The notes below the pieces were generated by a model. That model did not search any database, had not been told where the DNA came from, and worked only from the letters and a program-made list of their open reading frames with translations. Source: Acinetobacter sp. TR3 (GTDB lineage: Bacteria > Pseudomonadota > Gammaproteobacteria > Pseudomonadales > Moraxellaceae). Taken from it: a DNA stretch of 64,000 bases. A program made the translations under genes and the position numbers. Location: NCBI RefSeq assembly GCF_027105055.1, contig NZ_CP114264.1, positions 2,480,001 through 2,544,000 of the forward strand, in the 5' to 3' direction. This document shows, one piece after another, positions 44,741 through 54,163 of this stretch. Position 1 is the first letter of the stretch. Every line of letters starts with the position of its first letter.

Positions 44741-45550
44741 ATGATCTATAACATCCATCATCTCCATTGCGGAAGCTTCTGCCCTGTTTGTGCGCCCCTA
44801 TTTGGACAGAAAGGCTGGAAAGCACATCTAGTTTGTCATTGCCTACTTATTGAAACTGATCGAGGTCTGGTTTTAATTGATACAGGCTTAGGTACACAGG
44901 ACTATTTGCACACTGAACAACGTCTAGGTTCATTACTGACTCAATTTGGTTCGATTGTGCCCAATCTCAAATTAAGTGCCATCGAACAAATTCAAAAATT
45001 AGGTTTACGCCCTGAAGATGTGCAACATATCTTTGTCACACATCTTGATTTTGATCATGCAGGTGGTATCTCAGATTTTCCTAATGCAACCGTGCATATT
45101 TTAGCTTCTGAGTTTAATGCAACGCAATCGCTCTCTGCTAAAGGAAAGCTCCGCTATAAAACAGAACAATTTAAACAACATCGCCATTGGAATTTTGCCG
45201 AACATACAGATGGTGAGGCGTGGTTTAATCTGCAAAAAGTCCAAGGTCTTCCTTTTTTCCAAGATGAAATATTGATGATTCCATTGATTGGTCATACTGC
45301 TGGACATTGTGGTATTGCAATTAAAAAAGCTGAAGGCTGGATTTTATTTTGTGGCGATGCGTATTACACCCATTTAGAACTCAATCCAAAAAACAAATTG
45401 AGAGCCTTAGATCTTACTGAACGTTTATTGGCAGAAGATAATCGACAAAGGTTACATAACCTTAAACAGTTACAATATCTTGCTCAACATGAACCGAGTA
45501 TTGAGTTAATTTGTGCGCATGATCCTGTTGAATTTGATCGTTATCAATAA
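44741..45550 (+). CDS. MBL-fold metallo-hydrolase (lactonase-like)
   Basis: A 269-aa metallo-beta-lactamase-fold protein. Metal ligands are H-L-D-F-D-H near residues 104-109 (T-H-L-D-F-D-H-A-G-G), a His in G-H-T-A-G-H near 187, Asp in C-G-D-A-Y near 206, and a final His in C-A-H-D-P-V near 260. This arrangement resembles AHL-lactonase-type enzymes (AiiA/AttM), but substrate is not assignable. There is no signal peptide. Its stop lies 1 bp before the downstream lipoprotein phosphatase ATG, so both are translated together. Confidence 0.87.
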   Translation: MIYNIHHLHCGSFCPVCAPLFGQKGWKAHLVCHCLLIETDRGLVLIDTGLGTQDYLHTEQRLGSLLTQFGSIVPNLKLSAIEQIQKLGLRPEDVQHIFVTHLDFDHAGGISDFPNATVHILASEFNATQSLSAKGKLRYKTEQFKQHRHWNFAEHTDGEAWFNLQKVQGLPFFQDEILMIPLIGHTAGHCGIAIKKAEGWILFCGDAYYTHLELNPKNKLRALDLTERLLAEDNRQRLHNLKQLQYLAQHEPSIELICAHDPVEFDRYQ

Positions 45551-45551
45551 T

Positions 45552-46139
45552 ATGAAAAAAGTGCTTACCACCGTTGTTCTTTTATCAACGCTTAATGTTT
45601 CAGGGTGTATGCAGCATTCGAGTTTAGAAAAAGACCAACGTCCTCAAAATTGGGGAACTCTTATTTCTAACAGCCATAATTTTTATCAAATTAGTTCAGA
45701 TGTTTTTCGTAGCGAACAGCCGAATATTGATTTGATCCCAAGCCTTGAAGCTCATCAAATTAATACGATTATAAATTTGAGAGCTAGAAATAAAGATGCC
45801 AAAGTTTTAAAAGATCAGCCTTTTAATCTGGTACACATTCCAATCAATACTTGGGCAATCAATCGTAAAGACTTGTTAGAAGCAATGCGTGTTATTCAAA
45901 CTGCTAAACAACAAAACCAGAAAATCTTAGTGCATTGCTATCATGGCTCAGATCGAACTGGTGCCACAATTGCGATGTATCGAATTATTTTTGAGCATTG
46001 GTCAATTGAAGATGCGGTTAAAGAAATGAAACAAGGAGGATACGGCTATCATATCATTTGGAAAAATATTGACCATCTTTTCACCCCTGAAAATGTAAAA
46101 TGGATTCAACAACAACTTTCGAATCCAGCACCTATTTAG
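45552..46139 (+). CDS. Lipoprotein dual-specificity/tyrosine phosphatase-like protein
   Basis: A 195-aa protein starting at ATG 45552, 1 bp past the upstream stop (coupled). The signal M-K-K-V-L-T-T-V-V-L-L ... L-N-V-S-G-C is a lipobox, so the phosphatase is exported as a lipoprotein. The P-loop H-C-Y-H-G-S-D-R-T-G near residue 133 fits C-x5-R of the DSP family. I-I-N-L-R upstream is typical. A general-acid Asp is not obvious. It would act in the periplasm or cell envelope, where classical phosphotyrosine substrates are rare. Confidence 0.87.
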   Translation: MKKVLTTVVLLSTLNVSGCMQHSSLEKDQRPQNWGTLISNSHNFYQISSDVFRSEQPNIDLIPSLEAHQINTIINLRARNKDAKVLKDQPFNLVHIPINTWAINRKDLLEAMRVIQTAKQQNQKILVHCYHGSDRTGATIAMYRIIFEHWSIEDAVKEMKQGGYGYHIIWKNIDHLFTPENVKWIQQQLSNPAPI

Positions 46140-46293
46140 TTTGCGAGATGAGCTTTAGATTAAATTCAATTTTTAGAGAGATAAATGTTGGACGTGTAAG
46201 ATTTGTTTCTTTAATTTTTGGGTTTTATGCATTTTTTATTGGGCTTTAAAAAACCTAATTTTATAAGTTGAATGGTAAGTTAAGAAATACGAA

Positions 46294-47229
46294 CTAACCT
46301 GAAGAATTGGTAAAAACAGAGTTGCTAAGTAATATTTTAAAAATTTCAGAATCACCACCATCGCTATCCGTGACCAATAAAAATACCTCACCATCAGATG
46401 TCGACTCTAACCATGTAATTCCTTCTACTTTAATAGCAAGAGTTTGTCCTTTCAAATCCTGAATCAGATGTGTATATAAAATTTTTCCCTCTGGCGATAA
46501 CACCAAAATAAAACTGCCTAGCACCGCGCCATCATCATACGTATTTAATGTTTGCTCAACAGCAGCGGTGGCAATAATTAGATTTTTCTCCACAAAAAAA
46601 TAAGCATCAGAAATACCACTTGCTGCCCCTTCAAGCTCTGGTAATGTCAGATTGAATGAATTTTTCAGCGCACTTTCTAATGATTTTCCATTTTGAAGTT
46701 TTATTAAATCAAAGACTAAAACACCATGAAAACGATTAATATTGCCACGTTGAAAAATGTATAAATTGTTTTGATCTGAACAAACTGCTTCTATATTGAG
46801 CTCAGCGCCACCAGTCAACGCCAAACAATGTTCTAAGAAATCATAATCCGAGGTATCAAGTAGAACATGAACCTGATGATCAGCTGGATTATACAGTAAT
46901 GCTTTTTTTCGATTTTCTGTAGAACCTGAACCCATCACTAGTAACTGAGGCTGTCCATCAAAGCGAATACAGCTAAGCGCTTCAAAGTCTGGTTTAGTTT
47001 TTTTACTAAATACCGTTAGTGTCGTATGTTTAGGCTGTTCAAATAATGGAATTTTTTCAAAATTAGTCGCACGATTGATGTTATTTTTTCGATCGGTTTT
47101 GAGTAAGTAACCCACATCATCTCCAACCAAGTAGAGATCATCTCCCACACAAGCCGCGCCAGAAAGTGCACTAACACTCGAATCCTCTGACAATATAAAG
47201 TGTTCTAATATCTTAAAGCCGCTACTCAT
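46294..47229 (-). CDS. Beta-propeller-like hypothetical protein (311 aa)
   Basis: I do not identify this with confidence. It has repeated short strands, Gly-Asp turns (V-G-D-D-L/V-G-Y, S-D-G-G-D-S) and no signal peptide, resembling phytase/esterase-like or DUF6929-type propellers. Conserved-looking motif: D-F-E-A-L-S-C-I-R-F near residues 82-91 and N-I-E-A-V-C-S near 145. It sits downstream of the dedD-folC-accD-trpA unit in the same direction, separated by about 88 bp. Function unknown. Confidence 0.68.
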   Translation of the reverse strand: MSSGFKILEHFILSEDSSVSALSGAACVGDDLYLVGDDVGYLLKTDRKNNINRATNFEKIPLFEQPKHTTLTVFSKKTKPDFEALSCIRFDGQPQLLVMGSGSTENRKKALLYNPADHQVHVLLDTSDYDFLEHCLALTGGAELNIEAVCSDQNNLYIFQRGNINRFHGVLVFDLIKLQNGKSLESALKNSFNLTLPELEGAASGISDAYFFVEKNLIIATAAVEQTLNTYDDGAVLGSFILVLSPEGKILYTHLIQDLKGQTLAIKVEGITWLESTSDGEVFLLVTDSDGGDSEIFKILLSNSVFTNSSG

Positions 47230-47317
47230 ATTGTACTCACTGCCCGCAGAAATAGAACACTTGTAACAAGGTCAAAACCAGACGCTTTCCAGCTTTGATC
47301 TCGTCGCCTATCTTTTG

Positions 47318-48409
47318 TTATCGCTGATCAAGTGGAACCCAATCAATCACCCACGCTGATTTCATATTTAAACTTTCATCAGAGGTAATTTTTTTTCGTG
47401 CGGCATCTGCAACATCTCGATCCTTCGATGGCCCAACCATGATACGAATTCCTTTTGAAGTCGGGCTTGTTGTAACCTTATAGCCTTTAGCACGCAATTT
47501 AGATACAACTGCATCTGCATTGGCTTGGTTGGCAGCCAATGCCACTTGTACCATCCACTTTTTATCTCCATTTTCCATGAGATCACGAGCCTTTTCAGCT
47601 TCGGCTTTTTTCTCAGCGTCAGCTTTACGCTTTTTCTCGTCAGCCGCTTTTTTATCAGCTTCTACTTTATGCTTTTTCTCGTCAGCCGCTTTTTTATCAG
47701 CTTCTGCTTTACGTTTATCTTCGGCAACTTTCTTATCTGCCTCAGCTTTACGCTTTTCTTCTAACGCTTTTTTATCTGCTTCAGCTTTACGTTTATCTTC
47801 CTCAGCCTTTTTTTCACTTTCAGCCTTACGCTTCTCTTCGGCTAACTTTTTTTCAGCGTCTACCTTACGTTTATCCTCAACTAACTTTTTTTCGGTATCC
47901 ATTTTCTGCTGATCTACTTTTTGTTGTTCAGCTTTTTTCTTTTCTTCAACAAGTCGTTGTGCTTTAGCTTTATCATCTTCGCCAAGCTCTGGAGGAATGT
48001 TATCAGAGCTTTCCTGTTCGGCTGTACGGCGTGCATTAATTGCAGCATATTCTTCCGCAGCCTTGCGTGCCGCAGCTGCTTCTGCTTCTTGCTGCATTTT
48101 TAGAAAATCAGCTGCACGTGCTTCTTGTTCAGCAACGGCTTTCTCACGAGAACGGCGTTGTTCTTCAAGCAATCTTTTTTCTGTCTCGACATCTACGGCT
48201 AATGGTTGTAATGAAACCATTTCACCTTCTTGGGTCGATTGAGCTGTTTGAGTTTTAGGTTCTGTTTTAGGAATTGGGTGTGTAATTGCCGTTTGCGCTT
48301 TGTCATGTCCTATTTCGTCATTACCTTTAAGGAGTAATGCTGCCAATAAAACACCTCCACCCAATAGAACAACGCCTCCCATCCAGCGCTGTTTGTTATT
48401 CATTGACAT
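47318..48409 (-). CDS. dedD: DedD-like SPOR-domain cell-division protein
   Basis: A 363-aa membrane protein. TM helix (residues 11-27), a long helical Lys/Glu/Ala-rich coiled coil (K-A-E-A-D-K-K-A type repeats, residues ~85-280), and a C-terminal SPOR domain near 285-363 (K-K-W-M-V-Q-V ... G-I-R-I-M-V-G-P). SPOR domains bind denuded peptidoglycan at the division site. The order after folC, with trpA-accD upstream, matches accD-folC-dedD of enterobacteria. The coiled coil is longer than in E. coli DedD and TolA-like. Overlaps folC by 10 nt. Confidence 0.82.
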   Translation of the reverse strand: MSMNNKQRWMGGVVLLGGGVLLAALLLKGNDEIGHDKAQTAITHPIPKTEPKTQTAQSTQEGEMVSLQPLAVDVETEKRLLEEQRRSREKAVAEQEARAADFLKMQQEAEAAAARKAAEEYAAINARRTAEQESSDNIPPELGEDDKAKAQRLVEEKKKAEQQKVDQQKMDTEKKLVEDKRKVDAEKKLAEEKRKAESEKKAEEDKRKAEADKKALEEKRKAEADKKVAEDKRKAEADKKAADEKKHKVEADKKAADEKKRKADAEKKAEAEKARDLMENGDKKWMVQVALAANQANADAVVSKLRAKGYKVTTSPTSKGIRIMVGPSKDRDVADAARKKITSDESLNMKSAWVIDWVPLDQR

Positions 48410-49686
48410 TGTTCTAAATACTCCCAGACCGCTTCTAAGGTATGAAACGATCCACAGACTAAAATCAGCTGATTGTTATTACTTTGCTTCAGCACATCTT
48501 CAAAGGCTTGCTGGATATTGCTGTACTCATGTACTTGTTGACCTTGTAATGCATCATGCAACTGCGACAACACTGCTGCTCTAGGTACATTTAAAGGAGC
48601 AATAAACCAATCTTTTACGGTTGTTTTAAGTAAATCAGTGACAGATGAAATATCCTTATCTGCCAGCATTGAAAATACTGCGACAACATCTGTGTACTGT
48701 TTATTGTATTTTAAGAATTTTCGCAACTGATTCAATAGAAATTCGACACCATGTGGATTATGTCCAGCATCAAAAATCACTGTTTTGTCTTGAATTTGCC
48801 GTATTTCAAAACGACCTTGCAAACGTGCTTGCTGAATACCTGTTGCAATCGCTGCCTGAGAGACCTCAATACCACTCACCAGTACCGCTGCAACAGCAGT
48901 CGAAATATTATCTAATGCAAGCTGACCGATTGGCAGTTTTAACGTTGTGCCAGAGGATGCAAATGACCATGTTTGACCATCGTCATTAAGTTGATAAAAA
49001 TAATCTCGATTCAGCGCATATAGTTCTGCTTGAGTTTCAGTTACTTTAGCTTGAATCGCTTGGGGTAATTGTTGTTGACCCGCAAATACCACTGGAATAT
49101 TCGGACGAATAATCCCTGCTTTTTCGAAAGCAATTTTTTCTACTGTATCACCTAACCAATCAATGTGATCTAAACCAATATTGGTAATTACAGCAATATC
49201 AGGATCAATCACATTCACCACATCAAGGCGACCACCAAGACCAACCTCAAGCACCCAAACATCACATTGTTCTAACTTAAAAATGACAAAAGCAGCCAAA
49301 GTGGTTGCTTCAAAGAAAGAGAGTGATAAACCACATTCTCGGCGAGCTTGATCCACCAACACAAAGGCATCAACTAAGCTTTGATCATCAACTTCCAATC
49401 CTGCAAGTTTTACCCGCTCATTAAAACGATAAATATGCGGTGATTGATACAAACCAACTTTATAACCTTGTGCATTTAAAATTGCAGCGAGTGTCGTTGT
49501 TGTTGAGCCTTTACCATTCGTTCCTGCCACAGTAAAAACTTTTGCTTGAGGTTGCATAACTCCCAACTTTTCAGCAACGGGAATTACGCGCTCTAAACCT
49601 AAATCAATGCCTGTAACATGAACATGGCCCCAATAATCGAGCCATGTTGTTAATGTATCTGTAGAATGTGGTGCGTCCAGTTTCAA
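48400..49686 (-). CDS. folC: Folylpolyglutamate synthase/dihydrofolate synthase
   Basis: A 428-aa ATP-dependent ligase adding Glu to folates. P-loop is in T-V-A-G-T-N-G-K-G-S-T-T near residue 52. The family block V-L-E-V-G-L-G-G-R-L-D-V-V-N near 145, H-I-D-W-L-G-D-T near 175, and D-A-G-H-N-P-H-G near 310 are present. It overlaps accD by ATGA, supporting one operon trpA-accD-folC-dedD. Confidence 0.95.
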   Translation of the reverse strand: MKLDAPHSTDTLTTWLDYWGHVHVTGIDLGLERVIPVAEKLGVMQPQAKVFTVAGTNGKGSTTTTLAAILNAQGYKVGLYQSPHIYRFNERVKLAGLEVDDQSLVDAFVLVDQARRECGLSLSFFEATTLAAFVIFKLEQCDVWVLEVGLGGRLDVVNVIDPDIAVITNIGLDHIDWLGDTVEKIAFEKAGIIRPNIPVVFAGQQQLPQAIQAKVTETQAELYALNRDYFYQLNDDGQTWSFASSGTTLKLPIGQLALDNISTAVAAVLVSGIEVSQAAIATGIQQARLQGRFEIRQIQDKTVIFDAGHNPHGVEFLLNQLRKFLKYNKQYTDVVAVFSMLADKDISSVTDLLKTTVKDWFIAPLNVPRAAVLSQLHDALQGQQVHEYSNIQQAFEDVLKQSNNNQLILVCGSFHTLEAVWEYLEQCQ

Positions 49687-50579
49687 GGTAAATTCATCAG
49701 TTTAGCTACGAGTCTATATACAGTATCACGTAATGCATGACGATGAACAATTTGATCGACCACACCATGATCAAGCAAATATTCTGCACGTTGGAATGGT
49801 TCTTCTAACTTCTCGCGAACTGTTTGTTCAATGACACGTTTACCTGCAAAACCAATCATCGCTTTCGGTTCAGCAATATGTACATCACCTAACATCGCTA
49901 ATGAAGCTGTTACACCTCCATAGACGGGATGAGTCAATACAACGAGGTATGGAACACGAGCTTCTTTCATTTTTTGAATCGCAGCCGAAGTACGCGCCAT
50001 TTGCATTAAAGACAACATGCCTTCTTGCATACGAGCACCGCCTGAAGCAGCAAAACAAATTAACGGTTGATGGAGTTGAATTGCTCGTTCTGCCGCTTGA
50101 ATAAAACGATCACCAACAACGGTCCCCATTGAACCACCCATAAAGTCGAACTCAAATGCACAAGCCACCAAGTCCAAACCTTTTAATGAACCTTGCATTA
50201 CAACTAACGCTTCTGTTTCACCAGTTTTATCTTGTGCTTCACGCATACGCTCTGGATAAGGTCTGCTATCCACAAACTTCAATGGATCTTTCGCACTAAA
50301 TTCTTGACCTAACTCTGCATTGACTTGATCAAAGAACCAATTCAAACGATCACGTGCGCGCATACGCAAATGCTCATCGCATTGTGGGCATACGTAGGCA
50401 TTAAATGACATTGCCGTACGTGTTACTAAGGCATGACATTCAGGACATTCAATGGTTGGTTCCGTAAATGTTGCTTTGAATGTTTGTTGTTCATTCGCAA
50501 CTTGAATACCAGGCACTTGACGCTCTGTCCAAGGCGTTGATGGGCTCAGAACCTTCCCTGCTGTTAATTCTTGACTCAT
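49683..50579 (-). CDS. accD: Acetyl-CoA carboxylase carboxyltransferase subunit beta
   Basis: A 298-aa subunit of the carboxyltransferase. The N-terminal zinc finger is C-P-E-C and C-P-Q-C (near residues 40-61). The carboxyltransferase core has G-G-S-M-G-T-V-V-G near 150, S-G-G-A-R-M-Q-E-G near 180, and Y-G-G-V-T-A-S near 220. It joins accA to make malonyl-CoA for fatty acid synthesis. Tightly packed with trpA (ATGA overlap) and folC. Confidence 0.96.
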   Translation of the reverse strand: MSQELTAGKVLSPSTPWTERQVPGIQVANEQQTFKATFTEPTIECPECHALVTRTAMSFNAYVCPQCDEHLRMRARDRLNWFFDQVNAELGQEFSAKDPLKFVDSRPYPERMREAQDKTGETEALVVMQGSLKGLDLVACAFEFDFMGGSMGTVVGDRFIQAAERAIQLHQPLICFAASGGARMQEGMLSLMQMARTSAAIQKMKEARVPYLVVLTHPVYGGVTASLAMLGDVHIAEPKAMIGFAGKRVIEQTVREKLEEPFQRAEYLLDHGVVDQIVHRHALRDTVYRLVAKLMNLP

Positions 50580-51379
50580 ACTAACTCATCGAGCGCGGCT
50601 CGAAGCTCCTTCACTTTATTCACCGTCTGTTGCACAGCTTCGTCTGCTGGCAATGTCGCAAAAGATTTAACGAAAGCACTTCCTACGATTACGGCATCAG
50701 CAACTTGACCCATTGCTTTTGCAGAAGCTGCATCACTAATCCCAAAACCAACTCCAACAGGAACGTTAGTCATGCTCTTAATTTTCGCAATACGAGCTGC
50801 TGCTTCAGAGGTATCTAGTGTTGCTGCACCTGTCACACCTTTTAACGACACATAGTAAACAAAGCCACTGGCTTGATTTACAACATGCTGAATACGTTTA
50901 TCAGTTGATGTTGGTGCGAGTAAGAAAATTTGATCCATCTCATTTTGTTTTAAGACATCGCCAAATTGCTTTGATTCTTCAGGCGGTAAGTCCACCAAAA
51001 GTACACCATCAACACCACACTCTTTCGCATAAGCCACAAACTTTTCATAACCAATCACTTCAACAGGATTTAAATACCCCATTAAAACAACGGGTGTCGT
51101 TTGATCTTTTTCGCGAAATTCTTTCACCATATTCAAAGCATCGAGTGTGCTCGATCCACCTGCTAAAGCACGTTCAGCAGCTAAGGCAATCACTGGACCA
51201 TCCGCCATTGGGTCTGAGAATGGCAAACCCAACTCAACTACATCAACGCCTGCTTCAACCATTTGATGAAGCAATGGAACCGTGACTTGTGGATGCGGAT
51301 CTCCTGCCATAACATAAGAAACAAGCGCTTTACGGTGCTGAGATTTAAGCTGTTCAAAACGAGTGGCAAGACGTGACAT
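50576..51379 (-). CDS. trpA: Tryptophan synthase alpha subunit
   Basis: A 267-aa TIM-barrel enzyme cleaving indole-3-glycerol phosphate to indole. ATG 51379 gives M-S-R-L-A-T-R-F, the usual TrpA opening; an upstream in-frame start adds non-homologous residues. Catalytic E-L-G-L-P-F-S-D-P-x-A-D-G-P is present near residues 49-62, and G-V-G-F-G-I-S near the C-terminus binds phosphate. Its partner trpB lies about 6 kb away with five genes in between, which is unlike the usual trpBA order. Confidence 0.95.
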   Translation of the reverse strand: MSRLATRFEQLKSQHRKALVSYVMAGDPHPQVTVPLLHQMVEAGVDVVELGLPFSDPMADGPVIALAAERALAGGSSTLDALNMVKEFREKDQTTPVVLMGYLNPVEVIGYEKFVAYAKECGVDGVLLVDLPPEESKQFGDVLKQNEMDQIFLLAPTSTDKRIQHVVNQASGFVYYVSLKGVTGAATLDTSEAAARIAKIKSMTNVPVGVGFGISDAASAKAMGQVADAVIVGSAFVKSFATLPADEAVQQTVNKVKELRAALDELV

Positions 51380-51655
51380 AGGATTATGCTTTCCTTGATT
51401 TATATAAATTGAGGAGTTGTTTGTAGTCATACAATAACACTGCATTGTAACGCTATTTTTTGTTCATTGAACAGAGTTTGACGTGATTGCAGCAGTGAAT
51501 GTTGCTACTTACAACTGCCCTGCTACATTTATCTATATTTTCAGCTTTTTCTCAATGATCAAAGCTTCCTAATTTTAGCTTCATCGAGGCTGATTTTAGA
51601 AATGAGCTCAGCTCCTTTATACTACTCGCAATTTTTAAGTTTTCTTTTTATTTTT

Positions 51656-52987
51656 ATGTCTTCCCACACTCAGGAAAAAGTACAAAGCAATGCCCTTGCT
51701 TTGCTACCACTATTGGTATTTTTGATCATCTTTCTCGGGAGTGGTCTCTATCATTCAATGATCGGGACAGAATTTGCATTCTATCAAGTCAAAGCACCTA
51801 TCGCAGCAATTCCAGCCGTTATTCTGGCATTACTACTTTATAAACAGAAACTCAATACGGCAATTGAGGAATTCCTACAAGGCGCTAGCCATCCAAATTT
51901 GATTTTAATGTTTATGGTATTTATGTTGGCAGGTGCTTTTGCCAGTGTCTCCAGTGCCATAGGCAGTGTCGATGCGACAGTACAGTTGGGACTTTCGCTG
52001 ATTTCGCCTGAATTTGTGTTACCCATGTTATTTATTATTGCTGCGTTTATTGCAACAGCCATGGGAACGTCTATGGGCACCATCGCAGCTTGTGCACCAA
52101 TTGCATTCGGTTTTTCCCAAGCAACAGAGATAGCACCTCTCTATGCCATAGGTGCAGTGGTGGGAGGCGCTATGTTTGGTGATAATTTATCTATGATTTC
52201 GGATACAACGATCGCTGCCACACGTAGCCAAAATGTTGAACTTCGAGATAAATTTAGGGTGAATGTGTGGATTGCCTTTCCTGCCGCAATCATTACATTA
52301 ATGCTTTATATAATGATGAGTCACCAAACAGATTCCATTCCATCAAAACCTTATGATTTATTGCTTATTTTGCCTTATTTAGCTGTTTTTTTTCTTGCCT
52401 TTACACGCTTGCATGTACTTGCTGTATTAATGATTGGTGTTATTTTGTCAGGTGTGATTGGTCTCATTGAAAAACCTGAATTTGATTTATTAAAACTCAA
52501 TAACTCAATTTATGATGGCTTTGTTGGCATGTTTGAGGTGGCATTACTTTCCATGTTGCTAGGTGGTTTGTCTACCCTGATGCAAAAAGAAGGCGGTTTG
52601 CAATGGCTTATTCAACGTATTTATACGATTACACGTCTATTCAAATTTGGCAAACAGCGTGCAGGTGAATTAGGCATGAGTTTTCTGGTCATATTCTCAA
52701 ATTTATTTGTCGCCAATAATACCGTTGCGATTATTTTATCAGGAGATATGGCACGTGAAGTAGCGAAAGAATATGGTGTTGACCCTAAGCGAAGTGCAGC
52801 TTTACTTGATATTTTTTCTTGCGTAATCCAAGGAATTATTCCCTACGGTGCTCAATTACTGCTTGCTTGTTCAATTGCCAAACTTTCGCCAGTTGAACTA
52901 ATTGGCAATATCTACTATTGCTGGATTCTTGCAGTGTGCGCAATCCTTGCAATTGTTTTTAATTATCCACGTTTAAAAACACGCTAA
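51656..52987 (+). CDS. NhaC-family Na+/H+ antiporter-like protein
   Basis: A 443-aa membrane protein with about 11-12 TM segments, of the NhaC type. G-T-S-M-G-T-I-A-A-C-A-P-I-A near residue 140, G-D-N-L-S-M-I-S-D-T-T-I-A near 178-190, and the mirrored N-N-T-V-A-I-I near 360 match the family. ATG 51656 is chosen (M-S-S-H-T-Q); an ATG at 51602 is also in frame, and neither has a strong ribosome binding site. It exports Na+ or another cation or dicarboxylate-type substrate; not resolved. Confidence 0.85.
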   Translation: MSSHTQEKVQSNALALLPLLVFLIIFLGSGLYHSMIGTEFAFYQVKAPIAAIPAVILALLLYKQKLNTAIEEFLQGASHPNLILMFMVFMLAGAFASVSSAIGSVDATVQLGLSLISPEFVLPMLFIIAAFIATAMGTSMGTIAACAPIAFGFSQATEIAPLYAIGAVVGGAMFGDNLSMISDTTIAATRSQNVELRDKFRVNVWIAFPAAIITLMLYIMMSHQTDSIPSKPYDLLLILPYLAVFFLAFTRLHVLAVLMIGVILSGVIGLIEKPEFDLLKLNNSIYDGFVGMFEVALLSMLLGGLSTLMQKEGGLQWLIQRIYTITRLFKFGKQRAGELGMSFLVIFSNLFVANNTVAIILSGDMAREVAKEYGVDPKRSAALLDIFSCVIQGIIPYGAQLLLACSIAKLSPVELIGNIYYCWILAVCAILAIVFNYPRLKTR

Positions 52988-52998
52988 AAACAATCCAT

Positions 52999-53034
52999 AA
53001 ATCTCTTTAGCTTGCTTTAAAGTTAAAGAGATTT
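52999..53034. terminator. Bidirectional hairpin between NhaC and AraC genes
   Basis: AAATCTCTTTA/TAAAGAGATTT 11-bp stem with 14-nt loop, overlapping the AraC gene's last codons. Confidence 0.7.
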
Positions 53035-54045
53035 CAAAAACTGCTTGGGTGTAATTCCTGTCCAACGCTTAAACGCCCGCCCAAACGCACTTTGATCAGC
53101 ATAATTTAAACGTTCCGCAATTTCTGACAATGATTTGCCCTGTTGCAAATACAGTTTACTTTGTTCCAAACGGTACTGATCTAAAATATCTTGAAAATTA
53201 AGCTGATAGGTTTTGAGTTGGCGTTGTAATGTTCGTTCTGAACAATGCAAACGCTTAGCAACATAACTGAGCAGTAGTTCTTCTTGCTGTAAAAGTCCTT
53301 GTTCAATATGCGTTTGTATTTTTTGACGGAACTGTTGTTGCTGAATCTCAAAAGAAGCAATGCTATTCAGTGATTGCTGAGCTTGAGTCGAGAGTACATG
53401 GTTTAATTGTTGGTCTGCAGCGATGCTTTTTGCTTTTAAAATTTGATTTGAAAAGCGAATTGCATATTGTCCAGCTTGAATTTGGATCGGACAACCATAA
53501 AATTTTTCAAAATGATATAAAGCTGTATGTGGTGCGTAACCAAATTGAATCATCTGTGGTGGAATGAGGGCATCTTGTACAATAGACTGAGAAATTTTAA
53601 AGATCAGCGCCAGATTTAGCTCATACATTTCCCGATAATCACTATAGGATGCTCCCCAAACAATTTGAATATAATCAGAAAACTGCTGAACATTCAGTTG
53701 TTCTAAATTCGTTTGTTTAAAGACTAAAGAATAATAACGTTGTAAAAGCTGTAACGCCTGTTGCAGATCTAAACTGGTTGAAGCCAAATATCCCATTAAA
53801 CCCAAATCTTGCAAATTGGCATGTTCAGCCAATACTAATGTAATCGGTCGAGGGAAATAAGCTTGTGCCGATTGCAAAAGCAACGCATAACGTTCGACAT
53901 CAAAATCATGCTCATCTGGATTTTGCAAGCAAGTATGAAAAGCTTGCCAAAGCTCAGGCGCAACAACTTTAGACAAATCAATGTGTTCTTGTTGTAAAAC
54001 ACGATTAAACAATCGCAAATATCCAATGATAATTTTAACTGACAT
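53023..54045 (-). CDS. AraC-family transcriptional regulator
   Basis: A 340-aa regulator with an N-terminal PF12625-like sensory domain and C-terminal AraC HTH (R-L-H-C-S-E-R-T-L-Q-R-Q-L near 255 and I-A-E-R-L-N-Y-A-D-Q-S-A-F-G-R-A-F-K-R-W-T-G near 300-325). It is divergent from the PF10118-like gene, with a 118-bp intergenic region; it is probably its regulator. It is a different paralogue from the 25700 regulator. Confidence 0.93.
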   Translation of the reverse strand: MSVKIIIGYLRLFNRVLQQEHIDLSKVVAPELWQAFHTCLQNPDEHDFDVERYALLLQSAQAYFPRPITLVLAEHANLQDLGLMGYLASTSLDLQQALQLLQRYYSLVFKQTNLEQLNVQQFSDYIQIVWGASYSDYREMYELNLALIFKISQSIVQDALIPPQMIQFGYAPHTALYHFEKFYGCPIQIQAGQYAIRFSNQILKAKSIAADQQLNHVLSTQAQQSLNSIASFEIQQQQFRQKIQTHIEQGLLQQEELLLSYVAKRLHCSERTLQRQLKTYQLNFQDILDQYRLEQSKLYLQQGKSLSEIAERLNYADQSAFGRAFKRWTGITPKQFLKSL

Positions 54046-54163
54046 ATGCCGATCTCATCCTGATCTGTCGTTATTTGTATAAAACTTGGCTGTAACTGTC
54101 AAAACATTTCATCGGACTTTTTCCATACTGAGTTCATGAAGAAAAGACAAGGAATAGCAAAAA

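Noticed and set aside
47520..48258. Several plus-strand ORFs opposite dedD
   Set aside because: They are antisense shadows of the low-complexity Lys/Glu/Ala repeat.
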